DNA of 64,000 nt. Source: an uncultured Altererythrobacter sp. GTDB lineage: Bacteria; Pseudomonadota; Alphaproteobacteria; Sphingomonadales; Sphingomonadaceae. Position numbers and translations under genes: made by a program. The stretch lies in NCBI GenBank assembly GCA_913055875.1, contig CAJXJY010000005.1, positions 62,001 through 126,000 of the forward strand, in the 5' to 3' direction. Below, in pieces: positions 19,482 through 29,763 of the stretch. Every line of letters starts with the position of its first letter. Position 1 is the first letter of the stretch. Under the pieces are notes generated by a model. That model saw only the letters and a list, made by a program, of their open reading frames with translations. It was not told where the DNA came from and did not search any database.

Positions 19482-19514
19482 GGGCCGGAGCTAACGCTCC
19501 GGCCCTCTTTTTTT
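19482..19514 (+). terminator. Intrinsic terminator after amtB
   Basis: GGGCCGGAG pairs with CTCCGGCCC around a six-base loop, followed by TCTTTTTTT. A classic terminator about 85 bases after the amtB stop, closing the glnK-amtB operon. Confidence 0.93.
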
Positions 19515-19517
19515 GCA

Positions 19518-19846
19518 TTTCGCTCGCACCTCCGTGCGAGCGTCCTCGCGGCTGTTCCTCCCTTCGGTCGGGCCGCTGCGGGCGGCCGGTCGGCCTTGCG
19601 GACCCTCGCGGGTCCGTGCTCCGCCACCAAGCCAGTCAGCTTGGTCCAGGTTCCGGGTGAGACCTGCGAAGCTTGGACCAAGAACTTGGCGCACCCTCGC
19701 AACCGCGCCGCGACCAGCGGCGCCAGAGCGCGACTGCGCGACCGCAGGTGCCCGGAGCGTAGCGAAGGAATAGCACCGGAGGATGCACCCGCGGAGGCGG
19801 GTGCGAAAAACAAGGACTCCAACGTGGCCGTCAACGCCAGCGGAAG
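19518..19846. repeat. Hairpin-rich non-coding element downstream of amtB
   Basis: About 330 bases without a credible gene. It is a string of short palindromes: CGCTCGCA/TGCGAGCG with loop CCTCCG (19521-19542), GGACCC/GGGTCC around 19600, CCAAGC/GCTTGG near 19630, and GCACCCGC/GCGGGTGC (19785-19804). The open frames across it are low-complexity and start-poor. The first hairpin shares its CCTCCG loop with the element at 58124-58145. It is probably a compound repeat element rather than a gene. Confidence 0.6.
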
Positions 19847-21427
19847 CTACTCTTCCCGCTTAACAAAATCCGCGCACCGCTCGCCGATCATGATGCTCGG
19901 CGCGTTGGTGTTGCCCGAGACGATCCTGGGCATGATCGAGGCGTCGGCGATCCACAGACCGTCGATGCCGCGCGCCTTCAGCTTCGGGTCGACGACGCTG
20001 CCCTCATCCGCACCCATTCGGCAGGTGCCGACCGGGTGATAGACCGTGTCGGCGCGGCTGCGGATCAGTTCGTCGAGCGCGGCGTCGTCGTGCAGGTCGA
20101 CCTTGTGTCGATCCTGCGGCGCATAATCGGCCAGCGGCGAGGCTTCGGCGATCCGGTGCGACAACCGCACGCCCGCGCGCATCACCGCCATGTCGCGCTC
20201 GTCGTCGAGGAAATTGGGATCGATCAGCGGCGCGTCGCGGGCGTCGGCGGAGTTGAGCCGCACCGTGCCGCGGCTTTCGGGGCGCAACACGCAAGCGTGC
20301 AGCGAAAAGCCGTGGCCCTTCACCTTTTCGCGCCCGTGATCCTCGAGCATCGCGGGGACGAAGTGCCATTGCACGTCGGGGGCGGGAGCATCGTCCATCA
20401 CCGTCCAGAAGCCGCCGCTCTCGGCGTAGGGCGTGGTCATGATCCCGGTCCGCTTGCGGCGATGTTCGACGATCGCGGCGAGCATGCGCTTCGTCCCCTC
20501 GAAGCTATCGCCGATCGGCTCTTTCGATTCGGTTTCCCAACTCGACACGTAGTCGACATGATCCTGCAGGTCCGATCCGACCGCGGGCCTGTCGAGAACC
20601 ACCTCGATCCCGCGGCTGTTCAGATCCCACGCCGGACCGATCCCCGACAGCATCAGGATTTGCGGACTGTTGAAGGCGCCGGCGCTCAGGATCACCCCGC
20701 CGCGCGCCCTGACCGTTTCGCGCTTGCGCCCGCGCCTGATCGCGACGCCCGTCACGCGGCCGTCCTCGATCACCAGCTTCTCGACCAGCGTCTTCGTCAT
20801 CACAAGCAGGCTGTCCGAATCGCGCAGCGGCTCGACATAGGCGCGCGCGGCGGACCAGCGCTCGCCCTTGCGCTGGGTGACCTGATAGAGGCCGAAGCCA
20901 TCCTGCCGCTGGCCATTGAAATCCCCGTTGCGCCGCAGTTGCAGCGCGGCGCAGCTTTCGACGAAGGCCTTGCTGGTCGGATTGGCCCATTTCTGGTCGG
21001 ACACGAACAGCGGTCCGCCTTCGCCGTGATAGTCGTCGGCACCGCGCTCGTTGGCCTCGGCTTTCTTGAACCAGGGCAGCACATCGTCATAGGCCCAGCC
21101 GGCGCAGCCCAGCGCGGCCCAATTGTCGTAATCCCACCGGTTGCCGCGGATATAGACCATCGCGTTGATCGCCGAGGACCCGCCAAGCCCCTTGCCGCGC
21201 GGCTGGTAGCCGACGCGGCCGTTCAGCCCCTTCTGCGGCACCGTCTCGTAGCGGTAATTGGTGCTCTTGAGCAGGAACGGCATGAAGCCGGGCGTCTTGA
21301 CGAGGAAATTGTCGTTGCGCCCGCCCGCTTCGAGCAGACACACCGTGCGCGTGCCGTCCTCGGCGAGCCTGCCGGCGACCGCGCTGCCCGCGCTGCCGCC
21401 GCCGATCACGACGTAGTCGAATTCCAT
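19847..21427 (-). CDS. GMC family oxidoreductase
   Basis: A 526-residue FAD-dependent oxidoreductase of the glucose-methanol-choline family. The N-terminal FAD site is 'VVIGGGSAGSAVAGRL' followed by 'LEAGG'; the GMC signatures are 'GKGLGGSSAINAMVYIRG' and 'GAFNSPQILMLSGIGP'; the C-terminal catalytic His/Asn region is 'YHPVGTCRMG' with 'GNTNAPSIMIGER'. Choline dehydrogenase and alcohol dehydrogenases share this layout; the substrate is not evident. No betaine genes lie nearby. It ends close to the hairpin element. Confidence 0.92.
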   Translation of the reverse strand: MEFDYVVIGGGSAGSAVAGRLAEDGTRTVCLLEAGGRNDNFLVKTPGFMPFLLKSTNYRYETVPQKGLNGRVGYQPRGKGLGGSSAINAMVYIRGNRWDYDNWAALGCAGWAYDDVLPWFKKAEANERGADDYHGEGGPLFVSDQKWANPTSKAFVESCAALQLRRNGDFNGQRQDGFGLYQVTQRKGERWSAARAYVEPLRDSDSLLVMTKTLVEKLVIEDGRVTGVAIRRGRKRETVRARGGVILSAGAFNSPQILMLSGIGPAWDLNSRGIEVVLDRPAVGSDLQDHVDYVSSWETESKEPIGDSFEGTKRMLAAIVEHRRKRTGIMTTPYAESGGFWTVMDDAPAPDVQWHFVPAMLEDHGREKVKGHGFSLHACVLRPESRGTVRLNSADARDAPLIDPNFLDDERDMAVMRAGVRLSHRIAEASPLADYAPQDRHKVDLHDDAALDELIRSRADTVYHPVGTCRMGADEGSVVDPKLKARGIDGLWIADASIMPRIVSGNTNAPSIMIGERCADFVKREE

Positions 21428-21451
21428 CCCAACCTCTCCTTTACGGAAACG

Positions 21452-22402
21452 TTAGGCGGCGTGCTCCTCGCCTGCAATCGGGTTTTCATTCGCTACCGGC
21501 TCGGCGGCGCCCTGCCGGTCTAGCCAGCGCGCGCGGATCATGTCGGATGTCTCGCGGCTGCCGTCATGCGTCCAGCCGGGTTCGCGCAGCAGGTAGGAGA
21601 GCTTGTGCCGCCAGGGCGCGCGCCACATGTCCTGCGCGATCCCGATCCATTCGTGGAACACCGCCCACAGCAGGTTGAAGCTGCCGAGCTGCTTGACGAT
21701 GCCGTAGCGGATCTTCTCCTCTTCGGGCCGCTCCTCCTCGAAGGTGCCGAACATCCGGTCCCACACGATGAAAACACCGGCATAGTTGCGGTCGAGATAG
21801 CGCGGATTGGTCGCGTGGTGGACGCGGTGGTGGCTAGGCGTGTTCATCACCGCCTCGAACCAGCGCGGCAGTTTCCCGATCGCCTCGGTGTGGATCCAGA
21901 ACTGGTAGATCAGGTTGAACCCGCCGCAGATCGCGATCATCAGCGGGTGGAAGCCGAGCAGCACCAGCGGCAGCGCGAAGGCGAAACCGAGCGTCAGCGC
22001 GCCGGTCCAGGTCTGCCGCAGCGCGGTCGAGAGATTGTAATGCTGGCTCGAATGGTGATTGACGTGGCTCGCCCAGAACCAGCGCACCCGGTGCCCGAAG
22101 CGGTGGACCCAGTAATATTTGAGGTCGTCAAGCACGAAGCACAGCGGCCACGCCCACCACACCGCCCACCATTCGGGCCCGAAATCGATCAGCCGGTACT
22201 GCCACACCCACAGGAACAGCGCGAAGAACAACCCGCCGGTGATCAGGCCGGCCACGGTGCTGCCCAGGCCGAAGGCGAGGCTGGTGAGCGTATCGCGCGG
22301 CTCGTAGGCGTCGGGGCGCTTCTTCCACGCCCACAGCATCTCGATCAGCACCAGCGCCACGAAGCCGGGCACGGCGTAGTCGACCGGGGAGAAATCAGGC
22401 AT
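21452..22402 (-). CDS. Fatty acid hydroxylase / sterol desaturase family membrane protein
   Basis: A 316-residue membrane di-iron enzyme. Histidine clusters that hold the iron: 'HRFGH' (residues 100-104), 'HVNHH' (113-117) and 'HRVHH' further on. Several membrane helices lie between residues 8 and 165. The family hydroxylates or desaturates lipids and sterols, including carotenoids. It starts eight bases inside the small upstream gene (22395-22805), and the GMC gene follows 24 bases after its stop, suggesting one transcript. The specific lipid is unknown. Confidence 0.9.
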   Translation of the reverse strand: MPDFSPVDYAVPGFVALVLIEMLWAWKKRPDAYEPRDTLTSLAFGLGSTVAGLITGGLFFALFLWVWQYRLIDFGPEWWAVWWAWPLCFVLDDLKYYWVHRFGHRVRWFWASHVNHHSSQHYNLSTALRQTWTGALTLGFAFALPLVLLGFHPLMIAICGGFNLIYQFWIHTEAIGKLPRWFEAVMNTPSHHRVHHATNPRYLDRNYAGVFIVWDRMFGTFEEERPEEEKIRYGIVKQLGSFNLLWAVFHEWIGIAQDMWRAPWRHKLSYLLREPGWTHDGSRETSDMIRARWLDRQGAAEPVANENPIAGEEHAA

Positions 22403-22805
22403 TGGCGCGCTGCTCCAGCCGCCGCAGGCTCGCCGCCCATTCGCCGGCCTGCTGGCCCAGATCGAACGTCACGCTGCCGAAGGTGCGGTCGGATGTCGCC
22501 AGCGTCAGGAAGCCCTGGTCGAGCCGCGTGTGCGCATGACCGTCGAGGAGGCGCGAGGCAAAATGCGTGCCGTGACGCCGCAGCAGCAGCACGCGACCAT
22601 CGCGCGCGCGCAGCAGCGCACCCATGCCCGCGCGGTCGATCGCAACGTCGACGGCATCGAAGCCGCAGATCGCCTCTTCGGCCAGTTCGCGCGCCTGCTC
22701 CTCGCTGCGGATACGCGCATCGCCGCCCAGCCCGAGCTTGTATGCAAGCCAGGCGAGCACGAGGATGGCGACTAGCGAGCCTCCGAGTTGCAGCAGTTGC
22801 TCCAT
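22395..22805 (-). CDS. Small membrane-anchored protein of unknown function
   Basis: A 136-residue protein with one N-terminal membrane helix (about residues 4-22) and a soluble domain containing 'GRVLLLRRHGTHFASRLLDG'. It is not a family I recognise. Start chosen at ATG 22805; ATG 22826 would add seven residues. Its stop overlaps the start of the hydroxylase by eight bases, so translation is coupled and a shared role is possible. It is divergent from the M20 hydrolase gene. Confidence 0.75.
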   Translation of the reverse strand: MEQLLQLGGSLVAILVLAWLAYKLGLGGDARIRSEEQARELAEEAICGFDAVDVAIDRAGMGALLRARDGRVLLLRRHGTHFASRLLDGHAHTRLDQGFLTLATSDRTFGSVTFDLGQQAGEWAASLRRLEQRANA

Positions 22806-22894
22806 GCGCAGGCCGCTTACACGCATGTCGGTTTTGCGTCGAGACTTGCCGAACCGGCGCGATACGATAGGAGGTGCGCGCAAGGGAGGACTTG

Positions 22895-24322
22895 ATGAGG
22901 CTTGGAATACTCGCTCCGCTGGCGCTGCTTGCCGCAATGCCCGTTGCAGCTCACGCGCAGGAGCCCGCGCCCGACCCGGTTGCGCTGGTCGACGCGCAAT
23001 ACGACCGCACCGCGCGGCTGGCGCGGCAGATCTGGGACTGGGCCGAACTCGGCTACCTCGAAAATCGCTCGAGCGGATTGCTGCAGGCCGAACTCGCCAG
23101 GGAAGGGTTTGCGATCGAGCAGGGCGTCGCCGAAATCCCGACCGCCTTCGTCGCCGAATACGGTTCGGGCGGCCCGGTGATCGCCGTGCTGGCCGAATTC
23201 GATGCGTTGCCGGGGCTGAGTCAGTCGGATGCGCCGGTGCGAGAGACCGACGACAAGAGCGCCGCGCATGCCTGCGGACACAACCTGTTCGGCGCTGGAT
23301 CGGTCACCGCAGCGATCGCGATCAAGCAATGGCTCGAAGCGACCGGCACGCCGGGGCGCGTGCGGCTCTACGGCACGCCCGCCGAAGAGGGCGGCTCGGG
23401 CAAAGTCTACATGGTCCGCGGCGGACTGTTCGATGATGTCGACTTCACCATCCACTGGCACGCCGACGACGAGAACAGCGCGGCGGCGCGCACCAGCCTC
23501 GCCAACCGGTCGGCCAAGTTCCGCTTCCACGGCCGGTCCGCCCATGCCGCGGGCGCGCCCGAGCAGGGCCGCTCGGCGCTCGACGGGGTCGAGGCGATGA
23601 ACATGATGGTCAACATGATGCGCGAGCACACGACGATGGATTCGCGCATTCATTACGTCATCACCGAAGGCGGCGCCGCGCCCAACGTGATCCCCGATTT
23701 CGCCGAGGTGTTCTACTACGTCCGCCATTCGCGCACCGACGAGGTCGAGGCGATGTGGGAGCGGATCGAGGCGATCGCGCGCGGCGCCGCGATGGGCACA
23801 GGCACCGAGGTCGAGTGGGAGATCATCCACGGCAACAACCCGCTGCTGGTCAACGAATCGCTCGCGCGGATGATGGATGCGAAGCTGCGGCAGGTCGGGG
23901 GGATCACCTACACCGCTGAAGAACGCGCCTATGCGCAGCAGCTCGCCGAATCGCTCGGCGACGCGGCCAAGCCGCTGGCGAGCGCGGGCGAGATCCAGCC
24001 CTACGACAAATCGCTCGGCTACGGCTCGACCGATGTCGGCGACGTCTCCTGGGCCACGCCCACGGTGGGCGTGCGCACCGCCACCTGGATCCCGGGCACC
24101 TCGGCGCATAGCTGGCAGAGCGCTTCGGCGAGCGGCACATCGATCGGGTTCAAGGGTGCGCAGGTGGCGGCGAAATCGATGGCGCTCGCCGCGGTCGAGC
24201 TGTTCACCAACCCGCAACTGCGCGAGGCGGCCACCGCCGAGTTCGACGCCTCGCGCGGGCCGGACTACGAGTACCGCTCGTTGCTCGGTGATCGCGATCC
24301 GCCGCTCGATTTCCGCAAATAG
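22895..24322 (+). CDS. Exported M20-family amidohydrolase, AbgB-like
   Basis: A 475-residue metal-dependent amidohydrolase with a signal peptide ending 'VAAHAQE', so it is exported. Metal ligands are visible in 'HACGHNLFG', 'GTPAEEGGSGK' and 'HWHADDE'; the dimerisation lid follows 'FRFHGRSAHAAGAPEQGRSA'. The overall pattern matches AbgB, the aminobenzoyl-glutamate hydrolase subunit B, and related peptidases. GGGAGGA lies five bases before the ATG. A periplasmic version suggests scavenging of folate fragments or dipeptides; this is inference. No AbgA or AbgT gene is near. Confidence 0.9.
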   Translation: MRLGILAPLALLAAMPVAAHAQEPAPDPVALVDAQYDRTARLARQIWDWAELGYLENRSSGLLQAELAREGFAIEQGVAEIPTAFVAEYGSGGPVIAVLAEFDALPGLSQSDAPVRETDDKSAAHACGHNLFGAGSVTAAIAIKQWLEATGTPGRVRLYGTPAEEGGSGKVYMVRGGLFDDVDFTIHWHADDENSAAARTSLANRSAKFRFHGRSAHAAGAPEQGRSALDGVEAMNMMVNMMREHTTMDSRIHYVITEGGAAPNVIPDFAEVFYYVRHSRTDEVEAMWERIEAIARGAAMGTGTEVEWEIIHGNNPLLVNESLARMMDAKLRQVGGITYTAEERAYAQQLAESLGDAAKPLASAGEIQPYDKSLGYGSTDVGDVSWATPTVGVRTATWIPGTSAHSWQSASASGTSIGFKGAQVAAKSMALAAVELFTNPQLREAATAEFDASRGPDYEYRSLLGDRDPPLDFRK

Positions 24323-24763
24323 CTATCCGGTCGCTCGGGCCGCGAGCATTTCGACCGCCGGGCGGACGGGGGTGATATCGTAGCCCGCACGCAAGGCCGC
24401 CTCGACGATTTCGGCCGGATCGCGTCCCATGCTCGCCTGCGCGAGCGACCATAGCAGGGTCGAACGTGTGCCCGAACGGCAATAGGCGAGCACCGGCCCC
24501 TCGGCTCCGGCAAGCGCGTCGACCATTGCGTCGACCTGAGGTGCGGCAAAGCCACCGCCCGTGACGGGGATCGACCTGAACTCCATACCGGCCGCCCTGG
24601 CCGCGGCTTCGATCTCGGCACAGGGAGGCTGGCCGGCTTCTTCGTCGTCTGGCCGGTTGCAGATGACCAGCTTCACACCGAGACGTGTCGCTTCCGCGAT
24701 ATCGCTCGCGACCAGCTGCGGGCTGGCGAACATGCCGTCCTCGATTTGGCGAAAATCGCTCAT
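24323..24763 (-). CDS. TIGR01244 family sulfur transferase / DSP-like phosphatase
   Basis: A 146-residue protein of the DUF442/BLH-phosphatase type. The active-site loop 'CRSGTRS' starts at Cys95, as in protein tyrosine phosphatases and their sulfurtransferase relatives. The N-terminal '[11 protein letters not shown]' and '[14 protein letters not shown]' are typical of the family. In other bacteria it is found fused to or beside persulfide dioxygenases, but here it follows terC with an ATGA overlap (24760-24763). Its exact reaction is unsettled in the family. Confidence 0.88.
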   Translation of the reverse strand: MSDFRQIEDGMFASPQLVASDIAEATRLGVKLVICNRPDDEEAGQPPCAEIEAAARAAGMEFRSIPVTGGGFAAPQVDAMVDALAGAEGPVLAYCRSGTRSTLLWSLAQASMGRDPAEIVEAALRAGYDITPVRPAVEMLAARATG

Positions 24764-25587
24764 CCCGCCACCTCACTGCGCGCCCTAGCGCGGCGGTTCC
24801 GCTGGATCATGTTGAGCAGCTCGACCCCGACCGAGAACGCCATCGCGGCGTAGATATACCCCTTGGGCACATGAAATCCGAACCCGTCGGCGATCAGCAC
24901 CAGTCCGATCATGACGAGGAAAGCGAGCGCGAGCATCACCAGCGTCGGGTTCTTCTCGATGAAACGCGCGAGCGGATCGGCGGCGACCATCATGATCCCG
25001 ACCGTGATCACCACCGCGGCGATCATGATCGGGATATCGTCGGTCATCCCGACCGCGGTGAGGATCGAATCGACCGAAAAGACGATGTCGATCGCCACGA
25101 TCTGCGCGATCACCGCGCCGAAGGTTGCGGTGGCCGCGGCGGCAACACCCCCCGGTCCATCGGGCGTCTTGTCGAGCAGGTCGCCCGAATTGTCCTCGGG
25201 CTCCATCGAGTGGTGAATCTCCTTGGTCGCCTTCCACAGCAGGAACAGCCCGCCCGCGAGCAGGATCAGGTCGCGGCCCGAAAAGGCGGTCTCGAAGCTC
25301 GGATGGCCATAGGCATCGGGCGCGCCGGCAAGACCGAGATCGAACAGCGGGGTCTGCAGCGTCACGATCCAGCCGATCAGCATCAGCAGGCCGATTCGCA
25401 TGATCAGCGCGAGCGCGAGGCCGATGCGGCGCGCGCGCTGCTGCTGGTGCTCGGGCAGCTTGTTCGAGAGAATCGCGATGAAGATGAGGTTGTCGACGCC
25501 GAGCACCACTTCGAGCGCGATGAGCGTGAGCAGCGCGAGCCACGCCGCCGGATCGGACAATAGAGCGAGAATATCCATGCCGTGCAT
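24760..25587 (-). CDS. TerC family integral membrane protein
   Basis: A 275-residue protein with about seven membrane helices. Family motifs '[16 protein letters not shown]' and '[20 protein letters not shown]' carry the paired Asp residues thought to bind metal in the membrane. TerC proteins are linked to tellurite resistance and, more generally, manganese export at the inner membrane. Starts at 25587 or 25578 are both in frame (MHGM). It is followed without gap by the TIGR01244 gene. Confidence 0.9.
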   Translation of the reverse strand: MHGMDILALLSDPAAWLALLTLIALEVVLGVDNLIFIAILSNKLPEHQQQRARRIGLALALIMRIGLLMLIGWIVTLQTPLFDLGLAGAPDAYGHPSFETAFSGRDLILLAGGLFLLWKATKEIHHSMEPEDNSGDLLDKTPDGPGGVAAAATATFGAVIAQIVAIDIVFSVDSILTAVGMTDDIPIMIAAVVITVGIMMVAADPLARFIEKNPTLVMLALAFLVMIGLVLIADGFGFHVPKGYIYAAMAFSVGVELLNMIQRNRRARARSEVAG

Positions 25588-25823
25588 TAGGCACTGCTGC
25601 TCTCGTCATGCAAGACGCCGCCCATGCGAAAATGTCACATTCTTTCGCTAGCCCGGCGCCCGCCGTTAAATCATTCGCGTAGAGGGCCATTCTGCGCTAT
25701 GACGGCGAAGATTGTCGGGGGGCGGGGCGTTGTGCCTTCCCTCTGCATGTCCGGCGCGAAATCCCGCCCGCGCTGCCGGCATGAAGCTAATCCGGGCGGG
25801 ACGACGAAGGTACGAATAGGTTT

Positions 25824-26561
25824 ATGGGTTACGATAGAGGGCGCCGCGGCAAGGGCCGCGACAAGCGCGACGGGTTCGGAGAAGACGGTTACGATCCGTT
25901 CGGAGGCGCGCCCGGAAATTTCGGCGGCGACAATTTCGGCGGCGGTGGCGACCGGTTCGGTGGCGGTGACCGCGGCGGCTTCGGCGGCGGCGATCGCGGC
26001 CCGGGCGGCGGCGGACGCGGCGGCCCCGGTGGCGGAGGCGGCGGGTTCAACCGCATGCCCGCGCAGGTCGTCGGCACCGGCAAGGGCACGGTCAAGTTCT
26101 TCAACTCGCAGAAAGGCTTCGGCTTCATCGCGCAGGAAGGCGGCGGCGAGGACGTGTTCGTCCATATCAGCGCCGTCGAGCGCGCCGGTCTCGAAGGGCT
26201 GGCCGAGGGTCAGGAGCTCGAATTCAACTTGGTCGACCGCGGCGGCAAAACCTCGGCGCAGGACCTGCAGGTCGTCGGCGACGTCATCCCCGTCAGCTCC
26301 GGTGGCGGCGGCCGCGGCGGACCGCCGCAGCGCGAGCTGACCGGAGAGAAGGCGACCGGTACGGTCAAATTCTTCAACACCATGAAGGGCTTCGGCTTCC
26401 TCGTCCGCGACGACGGCCAGCCCGATGCCTTCGTGCATATCAGCGCGGTCGAGCGCTCGGGCCTGTCGGGCATCGACGAGGGCGAGCGTTACGAATTCGA
26501 CATCGAGGTCGACCGACGAGGAAAATACTCGGCGGTCAATCTGGTGCCCGTTTCGGAATGA
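25824..26561 (+). CDS. Two-domain cold-shock protein with glycine-rich N-terminus
   Basis: A 245-residue protein. Residues 1-78 are a Gly/Arg/Phe/Asp-rich disordered tail of RGG type; two cold-shock domains follow, at about 85-150 and 180-243. Each has the RNP1 motif: '[11 protein letters not shown]' and '[11 protein letters not shown]', and RNP2-like '[11 protein letters not shown]' and '[11 protein letters not shown]'. Cold-shock domains bind single-stranded RNA and DNA; the RGG tail should add nonspecific RNA binding. Two-domain forms are common in alphaproteobacteria, but the long N-terminal tail is striking. It stands alone. Confidence 0.93.
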   Translation: MGYDRGRRGKGRDKRDGFGEDGYDPFGGAPGNFGGDNFGGGGDRFGGGDRGGFGGGDRGPGGGGRGGPGGGGGGFNRMPAQVVGTGKGTVKFFNSQKGFGFIAQEGGGEDVFVHISAVERAGLEGLAEGQELEFNLVDRGGKTSAQDLQVVGDVIPVSSGGGGRGGPPQRELTGEKATGTVKFFNTMKGFGFLVRDDGQPDAFVHISAVERSGLSGIDEGERYEFDIEVDRRGKYSAVNLVPVSE

Positions 26562-26615
26562 CCGGCCCCGCAATTCCCGGCGTTTGACCGGGTAGAGCGG
26601 ACAATCTAAACGCGG

Positions 26616-26650
26616 CGAATGGCGGCTCTCTGGGGCCGCCATTCGTCGTT
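26616..26650 (+). terminator. Hairpin between the cold-shock gene and argD
   Basis: CGAATGGCGGC (26616-26626) pairs perfectly with GCCGCCATTCG (26635-26645) around an 8-base loop, followed by TCGTTT. It probably ends the cold-shock gene transcript, though the T-run is short. Confidence 0.6.
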
Positions 26651-26680
26651 TCGCAGTTTGAAAATTCGAGGAAGCCCCGC

Positions 26681-27871
26681 ATGTCGATCACCCCGCTGAT
26701 GCCCGTCTATCCGCGTTGCGGCGTGCGCCCGGTCCGCGGCGAGCACTGCCACCTGATCGACGAGGACGGTTCGCGCTATCTCGATTTTGCCAGCGGCATC
26801 GCGGTCAACCTGCTCGGCCACAGCCACAAGGGGCTGATCGGCGCGATCCAGCGCCAGGCCGAAACGCTGATGCACGTCTCCAACCTCTATGGCAGCCCGC
26901 AGGGCGAGGAACTCGCGCAGAAGCTGGTCGATGCAAGTTTCGCCGATACGGTGTTCTTCACCAATTCGGGCGCCGAGGCGGTCGAATGCGCGATCAAGAC
27001 CGCGCGCGCCTATCACCAGTACGAGGATGGCGATTCGCAGCGAACCGAGCTCATCACGTTCAAGAACGCCTTTCACGGCCGCACGATGGCGACGATCAGC
27101 GCCTCGAACCAGGAGAAGATGCACAAGGGCTTCATGCCGCTGCTCGCCGGGTTCAGATATGTCGAGTTCGACGATCTCGAAGGCGCCAAGGCGGCGGTCG
27201 GGCCGACGACCGCGGGTTTCCTCGTCGAACCGATCCAGGGCGAGGGCGGTATCCGCCCGGCCTCGCAGGAATTCATGAGCGGGCTGCGCGCGCTCGCCGA
27301 CGAACACGATTTGATGCTGGTGCTCGACGAGGTCCAGTGCGGCGTCGCGCGCACCGGCAAGTTCTACGCGCACGAGCATTACGGCATCGAGCCCGATATC
27401 CTCGCTACTGCCAAGGGTATCGGCGGCGGCTTCCCGCTGGGCGCCTGCCTCGCGACCGAGAAGGCTGCGCGCGGGATGGGTTTCGGGACGCACGGCTCGA
27501 CCTATGGCGGCAACCCGCTCGCCATGGCCGCGGGCGGTGCGGTGATGGACGCGGTCGCGAACGAGGAATTCCTCGCGGAAGTCACCGAAAAGGGCGAGCG
27601 CATCCGCGCGCGGCTAGAGCAGTTCATCGGCAATTATCCCGAGCTGTTCGAACTGGTCCGCGGCAAGGGGTTGATGCTGGGGATCAGGATGAAGGTCGAG
27701 AGCCGGCCCTTCTTCGTCCACTTGCGCGACAACCACCAGCTGCTCACGGTGGCAGCGGGCGACAACACGCTGCGTGTCCTGCCGCCACTGGTGATCGGCG
27801 ATGCCGAGATCGACGAGTTCTTCGACAAGCTTTCCGCAGGTGCGGCGAGCTACGAAATCCCGGAAAGCTGA
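26681..27871 (+). CDS. argD: Acetylornithine aminotransferase
   Basis: A 396-residue PLP-dependent class III aminotransferase of normal length. It converts N-acetylglutamate semialdehyde to N-acetylornithine in arginine synthesis and often also serves lysine synthesis. Motifs: '[18 protein letters not shown]', '[12 protein letters not shown]', '[13 protein letters not shown]', '[13 protein letters not shown]' and the PLP lysine in '[15 protein letters not shown]'. GAGGAAG lies upstream of the ATG. argF starts two bases after its stop, so they form one operon. Confidence 0.95.
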   Translation: MSITPLMPVYPRCGVRPVRGEHCHLIDEDGSRYLDFASGIAVNLLGHSHKGLIGAIQRQAETLMHVSNLYGSPQGEELAQKLVDASFADTVFFTNSGAEAVECAIKTARAYHQYEDGDSQRTELITFKNAFHGRTMATISASNQEKMHKGFMPLLAGFRYVEFDDLEGAKAAVGPTTAGFLVEPIQGEGGIRPASQEFMSGLRALADEHDLMLVLDEVQCGVARTGKFYAHEHYGIEPDILATAKGIGGGFPLGACLATEKAARGMGFGTHGSTYGGNPLAMAAGGAVMDAVANEEFLAEVTEKGERIRARLEQFIGNYPELFELVRGKGLMLGIRMKVESRPFFVHLRDNHQLLTVAAGDNTLRVLPPLVIGDAEIDEFFDKLSAGAASYEIPES

Positions 27872-27873
27872 CG

Positions 27874-28803
27874 ATGGCGATCCGGCATTTCCTCGACCTG
27901 TCCGATGCCGGCCCCGACGCGCTGTCGGCGATCCTGAGCGACGCACAGGAGCGCAAGTCGGCGCGTGCGGGCTGGGCGAAGGGCCAACCCGATGCCGATG
28001 CCCCGCTCGCCGGCCATGTGCTCGCGATGATCTTCGAGAAGAACTCGACCCGCACGCGCGTCAGCTTCGATATCGGCATGCGCCAGCTCGGCGGCTCCGC
28101 GCTGGTGCTCGATTCGTCCACCAGCCAGCTCGGCCGCGGCGAGAGCATTGCCGATACCGCGCGCGTGCTCAGCCGGATGGTCGATGCGATCATGATTCGC
28201 ACCGACGACCATGCCAAGATCGAGGAAATGGCGCGCCATGCGACGGTGCCGGTGATCAACGGGCTGACCGACCGTTCGCATCCGTGCCAGATCGTCGCCG
28301 ACCTTCAGACCGTGCTCGAACAGGGCAAAGCGCTGCCCGGGCTCGAACTCGCCTGGTTCGGCGACGGCAACAACGTGCTGCACTCGGTTCTCGAGGCGGC
28401 GGCGCTGTTCAAGTTCAACGTCCGTATCGCGACCCCGGCGGGCTTCGAGCCGGACCCGGAATTCGTGACAATGGCGCGCGAGAGCGGGGCGACGGTAACG
28501 CTGACGCAGGACCCGGCGGCGGCGGCGGACGGTGCCGATATCGTCGTCACCGACACCTGGGTGTCGATGGGGCAGGAAAACGTCGCCAACAAGCTCGGTG
28601 CGATGGAACCCTATCGCGTCGACGAGGCGCTGATGGCGAAGGCGAAGCCCGAAGCGCGCTTCCTTCATTGCCTCCCGGCGCATGTCGGCGACGAAGTGAG
28701 CGAGGCAGTGTTCGAAAGCGGGCAATCGGTGGTGTTCGACGAAGCAGAGAACCGCATCCATGCGCAGAAATCGATCCTGCTGTGGTGCCTGGGTAAATTG
28801 TAG
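27874..28803 (+). CDS. argF: Ornithine carbamoyltransferase
   Basis: A 309-residue enzyme that makes citrulline from ornithine and carbamoyl phosphate. Carbamoyl-phosphate motif '[11 protein letters not shown]' near residue 57, '[13 protein letters not shown]', 'GDGNNVLHS' and the ornithine motif '[11 protein letters not shown]' are all present. It starts two bases after argD and is followed 54 bases later by hslO, an argD-argF-hslO order that recurs in alphaproteobacteria. Confidence 0.96.
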   Translation: MAIRHFLDLSDAGPDALSAILSDAQERKSARAGWAKGQPDADAPLAGHVLAMIFEKNSTRTRVSFDIGMRQLGGSALVLDSSTSQLGRGESIADTARVLSRMVDAIMIRTDDHAKIEEMARHATVPVINGLTDRSHPCQIVADLQTVLEQGKALPGLELAWFGDGNNVLHSVLEAAALFKFNVRIATPAGFEPDPEFVTMARESGATVTLTQDPAAAADGADIVVTDTWVSMGQENVANKLGAMEPYRVDEALMAKAKPEARFLHCLPAHVGDEVSEAVFESGQSVVFDEAENRIHAQKSILLWCLGKL

Positions 28804-28857
28804 CGGCGACAACCGGGCGGGCTTAACTTGCGCGCGCACGGTTCCCATATCCGCTCC

Positions 28858-29763
28858 ATGCCCGAATCCGAACAAAACCAGACGGAAACCTACTCCGACC
28901 GCATCCTGAAATTCACCGTCCCGGCGCGCAATACGCGCGGACGGGTCGTGCGGCTCGATTCGGTCGTGGAAGAGATTCTCTCCGCGCATACCTATCCCCC
29001 GGCGATCACCCATCTGCTGGCCGAGGCGCTGGTGCTTGCGGCGCTACTCGGGAGCCTGCTCAAGCAGGAAGACGGCCAGCTGACGATGCAGGCGCAGACC
29101 GAGAGCGGGGCGGTGCGGCTGCTGGTGTGCGACTATCGCGGCGGCGAACTGCGCGGCTATGCCGATTTCGACCAAGGGCGAATCGCCGAGCTCGGCGCGA
29201 ACCCCTCGCTGTTCGCGCTGTTCGGGCAGGGCTTTCTCGCGATCACCTTCGATCTCGCCGAGCGCAACGAGCGCTATCAGGGCGTGGTCCCGCTCGAAGG
29301 CGAGACGCTGTCGCAGGCCTGCGAGACCTATTTTGCCCAGTCCGAACAAGTTCCGACGTTGATCAGGCTGGCGGTGAAAGCGGACATGGGCGGCTGTCTC
29401 GCAGCGGGATTGCTGGTCCAGCACCTGCCCGATGGCGAGGAGGGGCGCGAGCGGCTGCATGTCCGGATGGACCATCCCGAATGGGAGCATGTCGCGGTGC
29501 TCGCGGGCAGCACGCGGCACGACGAACTGGTTGATCGCACGCTGTCGATGGAAGCGCTTGTGTGGCGCCTGTTTCACGAGGAAGACGAAATTCGGATAGA
29601 GGCGGGCTCGGAGCTGAGGCGCGGCTGCCGCTGCTCAATCGATCACTACCGGGCCTTCATCGCGCGCTTTCCGGAGGTCGAGCGCGAAGAAATGCGCAAC
29701 GAAGCCGGGGACATAATCGTCGATTGCGCGTTCTGTTCGCGCGAATTCAACGTTCAGGCGTGA
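28858..29763 (+). CDS. hslO: Redox-regulated chaperone Hsp33
   Basis: A 301-residue cytoplasmic holdase chaperone switched on by oxidation. The zinc-binding switch at the C-terminus is complete: 'CRC' (CxC) and 'CAFC' (CxxC). The N-terminal domain shows 'LVCDYRGGELRGYADFD'. ATG 28858 gives the standard N-terminus; an in-frame start at 28828 is less likely. Probably transcribed with argD-argF. Confidence 0.94.
   Translation: MPESEQNQTETYSDRILKFTVPARNTRGRVVRLDSVVEEILSAHTYPPAITHLLAEALVLAALLGSLLKQEDGQLTMQAQTESGAVRLLVCDYRGGELRGYADFDQGRIAELGANPSLFALFGQGFLAITFDLAERNERYQGVVPLEGETLSQACETYFAQSEQVPTLIRLAVKADMGGCLAAGLLVQHLPDGEEGRERLHVRMDHPEWEHVAVLAGSTRHDELVDRTLSMEALVWRLFHEEDEIRIEAGSELRRGCRCSIDHYRAFIARFPEVEREEMRNEAGDIIVDCAFCSREFNVQA

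Noticed and set aside
19518-19846. A 118-residue minus-strand gene (19478-19834)
   Set aside because: It runs through the amtB terminator and hairpins, is low-complexity, and has no ribosome-binding site; it is read here as repeat DNA.
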